Assembly (NCBI GenBank): GCA_034696485.1
Contig: JAQIWT010000857.1
Span: 1 to 14,440 of the forward strand
Origin: Isohypsibius dastychi
Taxonomy: Eukaryota > Tardigrada > Eutardigrada > Parachela > Isohypsibiidae
Length of the DNA: 14,440 bases
Direction of reading: 5' to 3'
Part shown: one piece after another, positions 1 through 8,830 of the stretch
Position numbering within the stretch: position 1 is the first letter of the stretch
Layout: the number at the start of each line of letters is the position of its first letter
Translations under genes and position numbers: made by a program
The notes under the pieces: model-generated
Database searches by the model: none
Seen by the model: only the letters and a program-made list of their open reading frames with translations
What the model was told of the DNA's origin: nothing

Positions 1-83
1 CGTCAAAACCACTTCTCTTTTCTTATTTTCTCCGGCACACAACAGTTTTTGTGTCAAGTCAACATATTTACAATAGAGACTCA

Positions 84-3000
84 ATGAAGGACAACGCGTT
101 TAACGCCTCTCTATCGTACTGCAGATGGATGGACAGCACCGGATCTGGAATCAACGAATCTTCAACTATCTATATCCAGATGATTGTTTATCCGATCCTA
201 TTATTGATTTGTTTGGTTGGGAATGGAATTACGCTGTATATTTTACCAGCTGGATGCAAAACTTCGGTGACCAGCATTTTCTTGATATCCATGGCTGTCG
301 CTGATATCTTTGTGGTGTGAGTGGGTGGCCGGTCGGCTTCATGGGGTGAAATATGATATCTTGTTGTTCGTAGCTTGTTGAATATGGACAACTTTCTGGC
401 TGCTGTAAAGCCGGCTATTTTTCGCAACAGAACGGCGTCGTTTGGCGAATGGTACTGGAAGGCAAACGGCGCCATTGTTTGGGCTCGCGGTACTTCTGTC
501 CAGTTTTCTGATTTGTAAGTCAGCACGTCTCAAGTTGTCAACTGCCTACAGAAATATGTTAGTCTAAATATTTTCACCTCTGTTCAAGAAATTCTCACAG
601 TCCCCACACAACGTATCGAATTCCCAACCCTCCACAACCGAAATTCAACACACTCTCTTAGTTGAAAATCCACACAGCTGGAACTATAACACATTTTCAG
701 ACCTTCACTTGAAAAGTATTACCGGAAAACCTGCGAAATGAAAGTTTCATTAGGTTTAAACTGACCCAGTGCTCTCTTTCTTTTGGGTCGACAACAGCCA
801 ACAGTTATACAGTGCTTTGATGACTGGGTGCAAATTCTGCCTACGGTAGTCAACAAGAGTTCCGTTCACTGAGTAGTCAATTTTGTCACAACCGTTTAAT
901 CTAAAAGTCACCCGGAGTGTCCTACTGGATGACAGCCAAAGTTCGATTAATCCAAAAACCTTTAAAAGGTTTCGGTTGCACAGTTCTGTTAAACCCGTGG
1001 ATCAACCCAAATCATCGCCCGGGTTTTTTTGCAGAGCTTATATGGTTGATGAATTCCAATCATACAGGGTTATACAGGTATTTCTGATGGGACTGTACTC
1101 CGTCCTCCGGATAAATTGGGTCTAAAACTTTTTGTACTGTATCACTCACCACTTGCGCAACTCGAGGGCTTACGGGGGCTTACCAGGCAGCGTGCATGGT
1201 GAGCGAAATGGTACAAGAATTTTTAGACCCAATTTATCGGGAGGACGGAGTATCATTGCAAAAACGTTAAGCCAAGCAAAAAAAGAGATTTTGACACAAA
1301 CTGTATTCACTGGACTGGGTTGGGGTTCTGACTCTGAGGCAGGACGGCTTCATGGGAATACATGCACTGATTTTGTTAACTTGACTTGATTTGATTCATG
1401 TGTTTTTACTGTGAAGGTCACTGGTGGCATTCTCCTGGGTACGTCTGCTGTGCATCACTAACCCGATCAAGTACCGTAGCTATCCTAAACGAAGATGTCT
1501 AGCCATTCTGACGTCCATTTTAATCGGATCGGCGTTATTCAACATCCACTCGTTCTTTGTGAAACACGATTTTGGCACGGTAAACAACGGTGTGTATGGT
1601 GGCCACACGGAAGGGCTTGGATTCTGGGAGTCAGTGAAGACTATACAAGAACCCTTTGAGGTGAGTTTCATTTCGATAAGCTGTCAAATTGCACTCGAAC
1701 CTGTCCTGCTTCGCTCAGTTAATCGTTCACTCAGTGAAACCGCAGTGTTTCGAACTGTTTTGCAATACCTGTGAGATTAACTGGGATCACGAATGCCGGT
1801 CGAGTGGCTCTAGGCTCTACTTACCTGTGTATTGAATTTCCAATGCAAGTCTTTGTGGAAAGTTTTGAGAGTTTGATTCATCCGCGGTTGCAACAAAATA
1901 GCGGAGTTTTTGAAGTAAGAGGTAGCGTACCTGTTAGGACACTAATGTGGCAAACCATTGAATATTCGCGCCGTGATCGACGAGGCCACATAGCACTCGG
2001 CAGATCTCGCCAGGATCTCCCAGATACATTCAGAAAACTTTAGCCAGTGCATCAGCTTGCAAACACTAGTTTTGAGCTTGATTAACTCTTAGTTGACTGA
2101 GAGAGCCTTTTCGGCTCTACGCTTTGGCAAAAAAATCGCTGCGGGCGTACTGTTGTGAAATTGAAGATTTCCTTAAAACTCAGTGCCTTAATTCAGACAA
2201 AGTAACTTTTACTTTTTGAATTTTTGAAATCGGATGGTTGGGTGATTTTTCAGGACACAGAGCCGAAAAGGCTCTGTAAAATCTGGCCTAGCTCAAGCTG
2301 CAATAACTTTGTATCAGAATTTAATGAAAAAATTCTGAAACACACATTTTGTTCAGAATTCAATTTGTTTTCTGATGGAAGCATTTTCGATATTTATTTC
2401 GCAAAACTGCATCCCAGAAGACGGTCGACCAGAGAGGATGGATTTTTGAAGATCAAAAGTTTGCTTCGCGCAACTGACCATCGCTTGAAGCGGTCAGACC
2501 AGGCAACGGTTTGGGCACTGGGTGTCAGTTACCGTTTATATGGCTGTCTATTGGAGAGCGCTTTTCATTGAACCAATAAGACCAAGCAGAGCCGAAAAGG
2601 CTCTGGTTAGTCACAATCGGTCAAGAAATCACTCAGTTACTGAAGAGTTAACTACAGTAGTTTGAGCAATCAGCGGTTTTTTTCAGTTTCCCAGTCGTTC
2701 GGAGTCTGTTTGAGATCGTTGAGATGCTGAGAAAAAGGAAGATCCCGACGACATCAACCGATTAGTATGCATTCTGAGCTGGTTCGAGTTTTAATGGACG
2801 GCCTTACCACATCAGACATACTGTAGTCTGAATGTGCTACCAGTTTCAATATGCCTAGTTTTCGAAGTTCTTGATGATCAACTTTTGTACCGATTTTGAA
2901 AGTGTTTAGCGTTTAGCGAGCTCAGTAAGTAAGTAAGAAAGTAAGTAAGTTTATTGAACTCTTCCTTGATTAGGAAGCAGTGACCTTATACCAGTCAAGG

Positions 3001-5219
3001 TTTTCATACATGGGCTGGCTACCGATATCCACAGCAAAAGAGCTAAACATGTCAAAGCTCAGAAGATAAGACTAAAGCGATTGCCTATCTCGAGATCTCC
3101 TTTGAAAACAGCATAAGAATCTTTCAGGATTCGAGAACACAACGATGCGGTGATATACAGTAGATCACACTTTCTTTTAGATAGAGAGTCAAAATTTCGC
3201 AAACTTTCAAGGAAAACACGTTCAATATCACATGAAGAAGGCGACGTAATTCCTTGCTCCGAATGAATCCACTCCTCCATATCACGACGGCACTGGTCAT
3301 AACAGGGGCAGCTGAAAAGGGCATGCTTCTCATCCTCGACAACATCACAGTGCATGCATTTCCGGTCCAGCTGATCGATGCGTGTCGGACTCCATCTTTC
3401 CGTTTCAATCCTGAGGTGGTGTCCACTGGACAGCATACGTATAACAGCCGATACTAGGTGACAAGGCAGATGATGGATGAAATGCTTTTCTCCAACATCT
3501 GAGAAAACCTAAAACAAAAAGTGCAATTTCCCACGCCTGCCGGCGTTGTCAACGATTCGATCCATGAGAGACTTCCTCCAAGAAGTCTCCAGAAAGGTTG
3601 AGACATCGGACTGCTTCACGCTGGCAAGCTGATTCCGGATTGTTTCATTTGACGAGTTCCAGTCAATCTGCAAAAACTTTCCGAGACAATTAATAAAACG
3701 TCGCAACCATGTACTTTTTCGTTTCCGGGAAGTCTCAATCTGCTCAACCAACGCTAAATACAACAGACTTTCAGACGGCTTTTTCAGAATCTTTCTCAGA
3801 AAAGTCACTTGTAGACCAATCTGGCGGAAAACGATGGGGACACCCCCACAAATACATCGGATAGCATCCATAGGAAGACTTCGTTTCAAATTGAACAAAC
3901 GGTACCAAAACTGCATCGCTTATTCATCAATTAAGTCGACAGGACCAAAAATTTCAACTTCAAAGTTAGCGACGCTAGTGACCGAGGCTTCAAAAAGTTT
4001 TTGCGCAGTTTTTACGGGTATTTCTCCACGAAAAGAGTTCATCTTTCCGATAAATGAGTAATAAGCTCGAGTAATCTTGGTTTGATGTAAATTCCGCGTT
4101 CTGCTCAAGTCACATTTATCGTTCAAAACTAAACCGAGATAACGATATTCAGAAACTTGCTCCAGAGCTTGACCGTTGATGGTCAGAGTAACAGGATGAC
4201 TGACACGGCTGTGACCTTTTACCACCATCACGAATGTTTTTTTGAGATTGATAAGCAGGTTATTGTTTCGCGAAAATTCCGCCACATGGTCAAGTGATTG
4301 CTGCAGTTCCACTGCAGTTTCAGAAAACACAGCAAGGTCACCAGCAAACTTCAGCATGTGGATTTGTCGGTCACCAAGATTTACCAAAGACAACCGGTTC
4401 ATTTCCACATGCCTACTTATATCATCCAGATAAATCTCAAACAGAATTCCAGAGCATGGGTCACCCTGCCTCACCCCTTTTGAAACTCGGTAACTTTCCG
4501 ATAAACTACCATTCCACTTCACTTTGTTTTCACCATTTTCGTACTGGTACTGCAAAAATCTAAGGAGCATACTCGATTCCCCCTTCCCACGTAAAATCGA
4601 CCACAGTTTTTCGGTCGTACTCCCCGAATGAATACGAATCAGAAAAGATGGATTGTAATTGAATTGTATTGTGTTGCAGCTCATTCTGACTGCGGTGAAG
4701 TGGATCGTAATTGTCGTTCTCAACTTGGTCATCGCCAGGAAAATCAGCCATAAACGTAATTCGCCGCTCCACACTCCCTTAGTTCAGGCCACATCAACAC
4801 CCACACCGTCCTCATCACGACGGCCGACCCCACAAACCCTAGAGAGCCAATCAAGCAATCGCTATGACAAGCTCTCATCAACGAACAACCGTATTCTGCT
4901 TGGTTGCGCCCTGCTGTACACCGTGACACAATTCCCAACGGTCATCACCAATACCATCCTTTTATTCTCCAAACACCCGTTCTGTTTTTATCACTTCTCA
5001 CATTCCAGTCAGATGGCCGTGTTCCCCATCACCAACATGATCCTCTTATGCAACTACACGTTCAACTTTGTCGTCTACTGCGTGTCCAGCGCGAAATATC
5101 GTGAGCAGGTTCTTATGGGGAGAGCGAAAAAGATTTGTAGATACAACGAATCTGTCCGATCAACAGACACCAATCGATCAATTATGTTCCGTGACTCCAT
5201 CAGAGAATCTATTTTCTAA
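84..5219 (+). CDS. GPCR-1: class A (rhodopsin-like) peptide-type receptor, four exons
   Basis: Seven-transmembrane plasma-membrane receptor, probably for a neuropeptide. Exons read as 84-316, 374-514, 1417-1660 and 4680-5219, all with GT-AG introns (donors GTGAGT, GTAAGT, GTGAGT) and phases 2, 2, 0. They join to 385 aa. The start is the first ATG in frame (TCAATGAAG). TM1 (about residues 29-54) carries the GN motif LVGNGITLYIL. TM2 has ISMAVADIFVV. TM3 ends in VRLLCITNPI, where DRY is expected. TM6 has YTVTQFPTVI and TM7 has NYTFNFVVYC (NFxxY). TM6 and TM7 resemble FMRFamide/myosuppressin-type and nematode Srw/DMSR receptors; this is from memory of the family. Possible N-glycosylation sites are at N7 and N24. 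No cysteine is found at the start of TM3 or in ECL2, but C13 and C308 (ECL3) match cysteines in GPCR-2. ICL3 is Ser/Thr/Pro-rich. Intron 3 (3,019 nt) is enlarged by transposons. The exon structure matches GPCR-2 closely, so the model is well supported; the ligand is unknown. Confidence 0.87.
1098..1250. mobile_element. MITE with about 40-bp terminal inverted repeats and TA target duplication
   Basis: Non-autonomous DNA-transposon relic in intron 2 of GPCR-1. The left end (1098-1137) begins CTCCGTCCTCCGGATAAATT. The right end (1211-1250) is its reverse complement with about 3 mismatches in 40. Both ends are flanked by TA (1096-1097 and 1251-1252), the target duplication of Tc1/mariner-type elements. 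The inner sequence is partly self-complementary too (CTCACCA against TGGTGAG), so nearly all 153 bp could fold back. There is no coding capacity. The terminal CTCCGTCC resembles Stowaway-type ends, which I take as convergence or a shared superfamily, not identity. Confidence 0.85.
2102..2118. repeat. Palindrome AGAGCC-TTTTC-GGCTCT, copy 1
   Basis: Perfect 6-bp stem with a 5-nt loop, next to the left terminal repeat of the fold-back element. Its loop (TTTTC) is the reverse complement of the loops in copies 2 and 3, so it lies in the opposite orientation. Confidence 0.8.
2257..2277. repeat. Palindrome ACAGAGCC-GAAAA-GGCTCTGT, copy 2
   Basis: Perfect 8-bp stem with a GAAAA loop, internal to the fold-back element. 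Confidence 0.8.
2587..2605. repeat. Palindrome CAGAGCC-GAAAA-GGCTCTG, copy 3
   Basis: Perfect 7-bp stem with a GAAAA loop near the right end of the fold-back element. It is the same orientation as copy 2. Confidence 0.8.
2924..2949 (-). repeat. Tandem tetranucleotide 3' tail of the LINE
   Basis: AGTAAGTAAGTAAG, one AAAG variant, then more GTAAG units on the plus strand, i.e. TTAC repeats on the element's strand. It directly follows the AATAAA-like signal and marks the 3' end of the retrotransposon. Several LINE groups end in short tandem repeats instead of poly(A). Confidence 0.8.
2924..4655 (-). mobile_element. 5'-truncated non-LTR retrotransposon (LINE), reverse transcriptase C-terminal part, inactive
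   Basis: Read on the minus strand, one frame runs from about 4650 to the TGA at 3059-3061. It is broken only by in-frame TAA (3920-3922) and TAG (3509-3511). The start looks like the region just after RT motif A (STTEKLWSILRGKG). Motif B follows as GVRQGDPCSGILFEIYLDDI. The catalytic box reads FAGDL where family members have Y/F-A-D-D, so one essential Asp is gone. A C-terminal Cys/His knuckle follows (CMHCDVVEDEKHALFSCPC). The 3' UTR ends with an AATAAA-like signal (minus strand, 2950-2955) and a TTAC-type tandem tail. The element lies antisense in intron 3 of GPCR-1. The exact 5' end and target-site duplication could not be fixed, and I did not assign a clade. Few lesions suggest a moderately recent insertion. 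Confidence 0.9.
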
Positions 5220-5747
5220 AAATGATCCGCCTGGACTGAAGATTGTGGGCAGCATTGTACATGCCATGCCGGCCGTTCCTGCGCGATGAAATGTTGGCAA
5301 TGGAATCCGAGGGTTCGTGGTCTACGTATGGATTGAAAATGTTGTGGGTCGGAGCAGCACGTGTTTTGTGGTTTCTTGGCATCTAGTGACACATGGAGTT
5401 TATCATCACGTTTTTCTTTCGTTCTTTCTATCTACGTGCTGTAAAAGCCTCACCGAAGACCTTTCTTTGTACTTAAGCATACATGTATTCTTAGCTGTTG
5501 CTTCGTGGCCGTTGTTTTAAAATCAGTCAAAAATTCTGACGTTCAATGCCTCACTCTCACTGTGACTTTTCTTGTCTTACTGATCTGTGTTTCCGTTTCT
5601 TTTGGTTTTTCAGAAATTTCTTGGCTTCGTAGCACCCTGTGCTTTGGTTCTAGTTTAATTGACTCAGTTGATTCCAAATGTAGAAACTGACAGAAAAATT
5701 ACATGCATCGGTACAAAAAGGTGTTCAAATTCAAGATTGATGAGTGA
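5220..5747. other. Convergent 3' intergenic stretch
   Basis: It lies between the stop of GPCR-1 and the stop of the Gly-rich gene on the other strand, so it should hold both 3' UTRs. No AATAAA in either useful orientation, no conserved frame and no repeat was recognised. Confidence 0.5.
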
Positions 5748-6136
5748 CTATTTCTTTTTGTATCCGCCCCAACCACCTCCGTATCCTCCTCCGAATCCTC
5801 CTCCAAATCCTCCGAGCCCATATCCGAGACCGCCGAACCCCAATCCTAGTGGGTACCCAAGTCCGATCCCGCCGAATCCACCAAACCCGCCAAGAAATGG
5901 ATCGATGAATCCTAGACCCCCAAATCCAAAGCCGCCGTCGAATCCCCCGCCGTAGAAGTCACCATATCCCCCTCCACCACCCCATCCTCCGCCGCAGCTA
6001 GTCAGCGCTGAAAGGAAATAATGTTAATTTAAGACATTTCATAAGTACCCCTGCTTAATTTCGCCATGTGAAAGCTAAAGTGAATAAACTTACCGAAAAG
6101 GACACAGAAAGTTGAGACGAAGAGGAGTGTATGCAT
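5748..6136 (-). CDS. Small secreted glycine-rich protein, two exons
   Basis: Exon 1 is 6136-6094 and exon 2 is 6007-5748. The 86-nt intron has a GTAAGT donor and a TTTCCTTTCAG acceptor (phase 1). The joined product is 100 aa. Residues 1-18 (MHTLLFVSTFCVLFALTS) form a signal peptide, followed by C19. The mature part is dominated by GGF, GGY, GGW, GGL and GLG units with scattered Phe, Tyr, Trp and Leu, and ends in the basic tail YKKK. Such composition is found in invertebrate cuticle/matrix proteins and in glycine-rich antimicrobial peptides (family knowledge); the sequence alone does not decide between them. Only the signal-peptide exon shows the start, and the clean splice sites support the model. 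The plus strand of exon 2 reads as a proline-rich frame, which is only its shadow. Confidence 0.82.
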
Positions 6137-7848
6137 TGTGAATGACGGTGTGAAAGTGGGAAAGCAGAAGTGCATGAATATTCGTTTGAACAAGTGCTAC
6201 TTTTGTAGTATTTGAAATCGCCCAGGGTCATGAATGATGCTGTAAGGTTGCACCGTGATAAATTAGGTGATCCAAGAGGATGTTATTCTAATGCGAACGA
6301 GTTCGTTTATAAGTATCATAAACTTACGACAGCGCTAACTACCGTAAGTGGCTTATGAAATCGTTCGAGTGACATTCGGAAAAATAAAGTGTGAGTCAAA
6401 GAAAAAGGAAATTATTACATACAGTTGCGTGTGGTCTCTTTTCTCAGTGGATAAATACCCAGAAATCAGACTGAGACAGGTAAATTATCTAGAGGTTATG
6501 GCATTCGGTAGTGAATTATTTATGTGCTACATTTGCTGACGGCACTATAAAATGTAGGCTGTACATGGTTGTTCCATGGGAGAACGCCTGAGTAGTATGA
6601 AGCACTTTTGTCCTTAACTTCTCATGTCACATACTCAATCCGCCTGATGAATTGAGAGTAGAATGTTTTGATTCAGTAAATCAAGCCGCGCGTGACATGC
6701 TTTTTCGTTGTCCTAAAAAAACCAAACGGTAGATTTCAAACCGCGCTGACCAGTATAAATATTTCTTATACCCCCCCCCCCCCCTTCTCCCAAGCATTAT
6801 GAATACTACCAGGAAAAACAGCAATCAAGAAAATATTGAAAAGCTCACTAAATTTGTTTGAATTTGGATATTGGAAACGCTCCCCCACACTCCATCATCG
6901 TATCCACTCTGGACAATTACCAATGAATATTTGGCAAGATTTCTCTGAACGTAAAAACGTTGCTTGTTCATCGCGCTAATTCTTGATCGGTAACTTCTTA
7001 ACAATTGACGCTCTTTCCCGCAATCACTCCTTAGCGCTCTAATTGTATGATTGATATAGCAGAACTCGCGCAAAGAAAACAATCTCGACAAGTCAATCAA
7101 ACGATATGTGAATCAATGGTGAAGGAACGCTGAGTAGTGTGGCCTTAACATCCAGATAAGACAGACCATGAAAAAGGTTTCTGCAAATGCTGTTCATATT
7201 GCTACTGATGGCTCTTTTTGAGTGGTAACACATGGGTAAATTGATGCTGTCAAGGAAAAAACCCCCACCCTACATGATCCTAAACCACTCATACTTTCAA
7301 AAGTAAGATTCCCATGTGGGTCAGTTGAAGATTCGGTTTGACGAGGTCGTTGAATAGGATCTGTATACTACACAATCAACGCGGAAAGCAGGTGATAAAA
7401 CATTTTCCATGAACCCATATCCGGTTGACTCGAAGAATCTAGCCACCAGTAAGCGGAGAAATAATGAAAGACTTGTCGCATTTGTTATCTGGAAAAGTAA
7501 CCTTAATTATCCAGAATGGTCGCAGTCAGTAATAAAGTTTTGCGTTTACGTCGTTTGTGTCCCAAAAACTGCACTCCGAAGACACTTTCACTCTCCGGAT
7601 CTACCAAGAACCGTACTGGTTTCCCTGTACATGTATGGAGATGTTTTATGAACTGTATGGAGGTGGATCATTGAAGCTTCCGAGTTCGTCGAAAATCCAG
7701 CTGAACGAGCCTCACCCACACCTTATCTTATGAAACCGGAATAATGTGACAATATCGAGAAATCGTTAAAATATTGTTCACAGAATTTGAAAACATGTTT
7801 GCAGGTTAACGCCGCGATAGATCGAACTACCGGTTCTACTCAACCAGA
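6137..7848. other. Intergenic region upstream of the Gly-rich and ALF-like genes
   Basis: Divergent promoter region for the Gly-rich gene (minus) and the ALF-like gene (plus). It contains a 14-C run (6771-6784) and an inverted pair CACATGGG/CCCATGTG (about 7229-7236 and 7312-7319). Frames of 63 to 91 codons occur, but none shows a signal peptide, domain or splice pattern I recognise. Confidence 0.5.
6771..6784. repeat. Poly-C homopolymer
   Basis: Fourteen consecutive C followed by TTCTCCC. A near twin, a 14-C run followed by TTCCCC, is at 12010-12023. Such tracts are length-unstable and prone to sequencing error. Confidence 0.9.
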
Positions 7849-7880
7849 TATAAGAGTCTTCTGTTTGATCCACATACAGT
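7849..7880 (+). promoter_or_regulatory. Putative core promoter of the ALF-like gene
   Basis: TATAAG at 7849-7854, then an initiator-like ACAGT at 7876-7880 about 29 nt on. This matches TATA/Inr spacing of arthropod-type promoters. It predicts a 5' UTR of about 48 nt before the ATG at 7926. Confidence 0.55.
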
Positions 7881-7925
7881 AGTCCTCATTATCAACATTT
7901 CGCAACAATAAGTTTCTTGCTCAAA

Positions 7926-8357
7926 ATGGTATCTTATGCAGTTCTCGTAATTCTCCTGGCAGCGAGCTTGTTTGCCTACAGCCCCCCGGCAGAGGCCCAG
8001 AATATCCAGTTTGATTGGATCGCTACTGTCAAAGGCCTCTATTCGTTTTTCACCGGGAGGCTCAACCAGAGCAAAAGCTGGACTGCATTTGGATTTGCTT
8101 GTAGTTCTTCCTTGAAAGGTGGCTGGTATCGCTGGCAGTGGCGGTGGACCGGAACCATTGACTGTCCTGGCCTTGGAGTATGGAAAAAAGACAAGTGCAA
8201 GAGCCGAGGATGTGCCATGGAAGAACCGATGAAGAACTACCTGGGTGAAGTGTTCCGTCGTGGTAGCGCTACAAAGGCTCAACTGATTGCGTACATCCAG
8301 ACATGTAATTGCGGAGTGAACGTCGGGGAGATGACCGGAATTATTAACAGCATCTAA
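7926..8357 (+). CDS. Secreted ALF-like (anti-lipopolysaccharide factor) antimicrobial protein
   Basis: Intronless 143-aa product. ATG at 7926 has strong context (CAAAATGG); an upstream in-frame TTG is ignored. Signal peptide MVSYAVLVILLAASLFAYSP, cleaved near A24-Q25. The mature part follows the ALF plan (known from Limulus and crustaceans): hydrophobic helix N26-F42, then a beta-hairpin closed by C59 and C80, 21 residues apart as are the two cysteines of Limulus ALF. IDCPG matches the ALF W-C-P-G corner, and EEPMKNYLGEVFRRGSATKA matches the C-terminal helices (family form roughly AKDFVRKAFQKG). The hairpin holds a Trp/Arg-rich run, GWYRWQWRWTG, suited to lipid A or membrane binding. Four further cysteines (91, 96, 127, 129) are not in the two-Cys classical ALF. 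NQS at 47 may be glycosylated. A dead paralogue lies at 11358-11635. The assignment is from remembered family features, not a search. Confidence 0.82.
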   Translation: MVSYAVLVILLAASLFAYSPPAEAQNIQFDWIATVKGLYSFFTGRLNQSKSWTAFGFACSSSLKGGWYRWQWRWTGTIDCPGLGVWKKDKCKSRGCAMEEPMKNYLGEVFRRGSATKAQLIAYIQTCNCGVNVGEMTGIINSI

Positions 8358-8533
8358 ACATCGTTTCTCGGTCTGCTGCTTCTGGTATGCATGTTTAAAC
8401 GATTGAGTGACAGTGAGCTGTGATGAAAAATGATTATGTCGTTGGAAAAAGCCAGAATTGAAACTTCGAGACGTTGACCACAGGACCAAACGAGATTTTT
8501 CCATCTGCAAAAAATAGCTCTAGTTAACCACCG

Positions 8534-8539
8534 AATAAA
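8534..8539 (+). terminator. Polyadenylation signal AATAAA for the ALF-like gene
   Basis: First AATAAA on the plus strand after the stop, 177 nt downstream. Confidence 0.5.
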
Positions 8540-8544
8540 TATTA

Positions 8545-8715
8545 CGCATAATCTGTGCTCGCGAAAGCCGTTGTAAAGGTCGCGATGAGTACGGCAGGTT
8601 CCAGAAGGTGCTACGTATCAGAGTTAAACGAGTAAGCCGTAAAACACGACTAGACTGGTAGGCTTACAGAACCAGCAAATCCGCGTTGGCCAAGCATGTC
8701 AAGAAAACTGCAGTA
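8545..8715 (-). pseudogene. Fragment of a GPCR gene (end of exon 1 plus intron 1)
   Basis: On the minus strand, TAVFLTCLANADLLVL runs up to a GTAAGC donor at 8667. It matches the TM2 end of GPCR-2 (TAVFLTCMASADLLVL with GTAAGT). The similarity carries on through about 120 nt of intron 1 (plus-strand 8545-8667 against about 13746-13868, offset near 5201-5204 with small indels). Upstream of TM2 the frame hits a stop and TM1 is only a hydrophobic remnant in another frame. Exons 2 to 4 are absent between here and the ALF-like gene. It is the decayed partner of GPCR-2 from a segmental duplication. Confidence 0.8.
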
Positions 8716-8830
8716 AACAGAGACCACTAATACCGCACAAGAAACGACGGCAACCAGAGAGATTTCAATCAACACGTCGTGTCGATATTGGTATCGGAGT
8801 CTCAAATAATGATGATATCGATACGGTGAC

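Larger units (their letters stand above)
2082..2651. mobile_element. Fold-back/MITE-like element with TTAA ends
   Basis: A 570-bp element in intron 3 of GPCR-1. The left end TTAACTCTTAGTTGACTGAG (2082-2101) is mirrored by the imperfect inverted copy CTCAGTTACTGAAGAGTTAA at 2632-2651. Just inside each end lies a small palindrome, AGAGCC-loop-GGCTCT, in opposite orientation. Past the palindrome the inverted similarity continues (CTACGCTTTGG against CCAAGCAG). A third copy of the palindrome sits inside, and another hairpin is at 2474-2497. TTAA at both tips would fit a piggyBac-type target, but the internal reading frame (115 codons) resembles no transposase, so the element would be non-autonomous. 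The boundaries are inferred from the repeats alone. Confidence 0.6.

Noticed and set aside
2224-2571. 115-codon frame inside intron 3 of GPCR-1
   Set aside because: It lies within the fold-back element, contains its hairpins, and matches no protein family I know.
2102-2605. Histone mRNA 3' stem-loop
   Set aside because: Similar letters, but the stem order is inverted (AGAGCC...GGCTCT and not GGCTCT...AGAGCC), and there is no histone gene.
5659-5955. Plus-strand proline-rich frame
   Set aside because: It is the antisense shadow of the Gly-rich exon, which has a signal peptide and clean splice sites on the minus strand.
6825-7100. 91-codon minus-strand frame
   Set aside because: No signal peptide, domain or splice context; length is compatible with chance.
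8361-8510. N-terminal part of a long minus-strand frame (7836-8510) across the ALF-like gene
   Set aside because: No family features; it is the antisense of the ALF gene and its 3' UTR.
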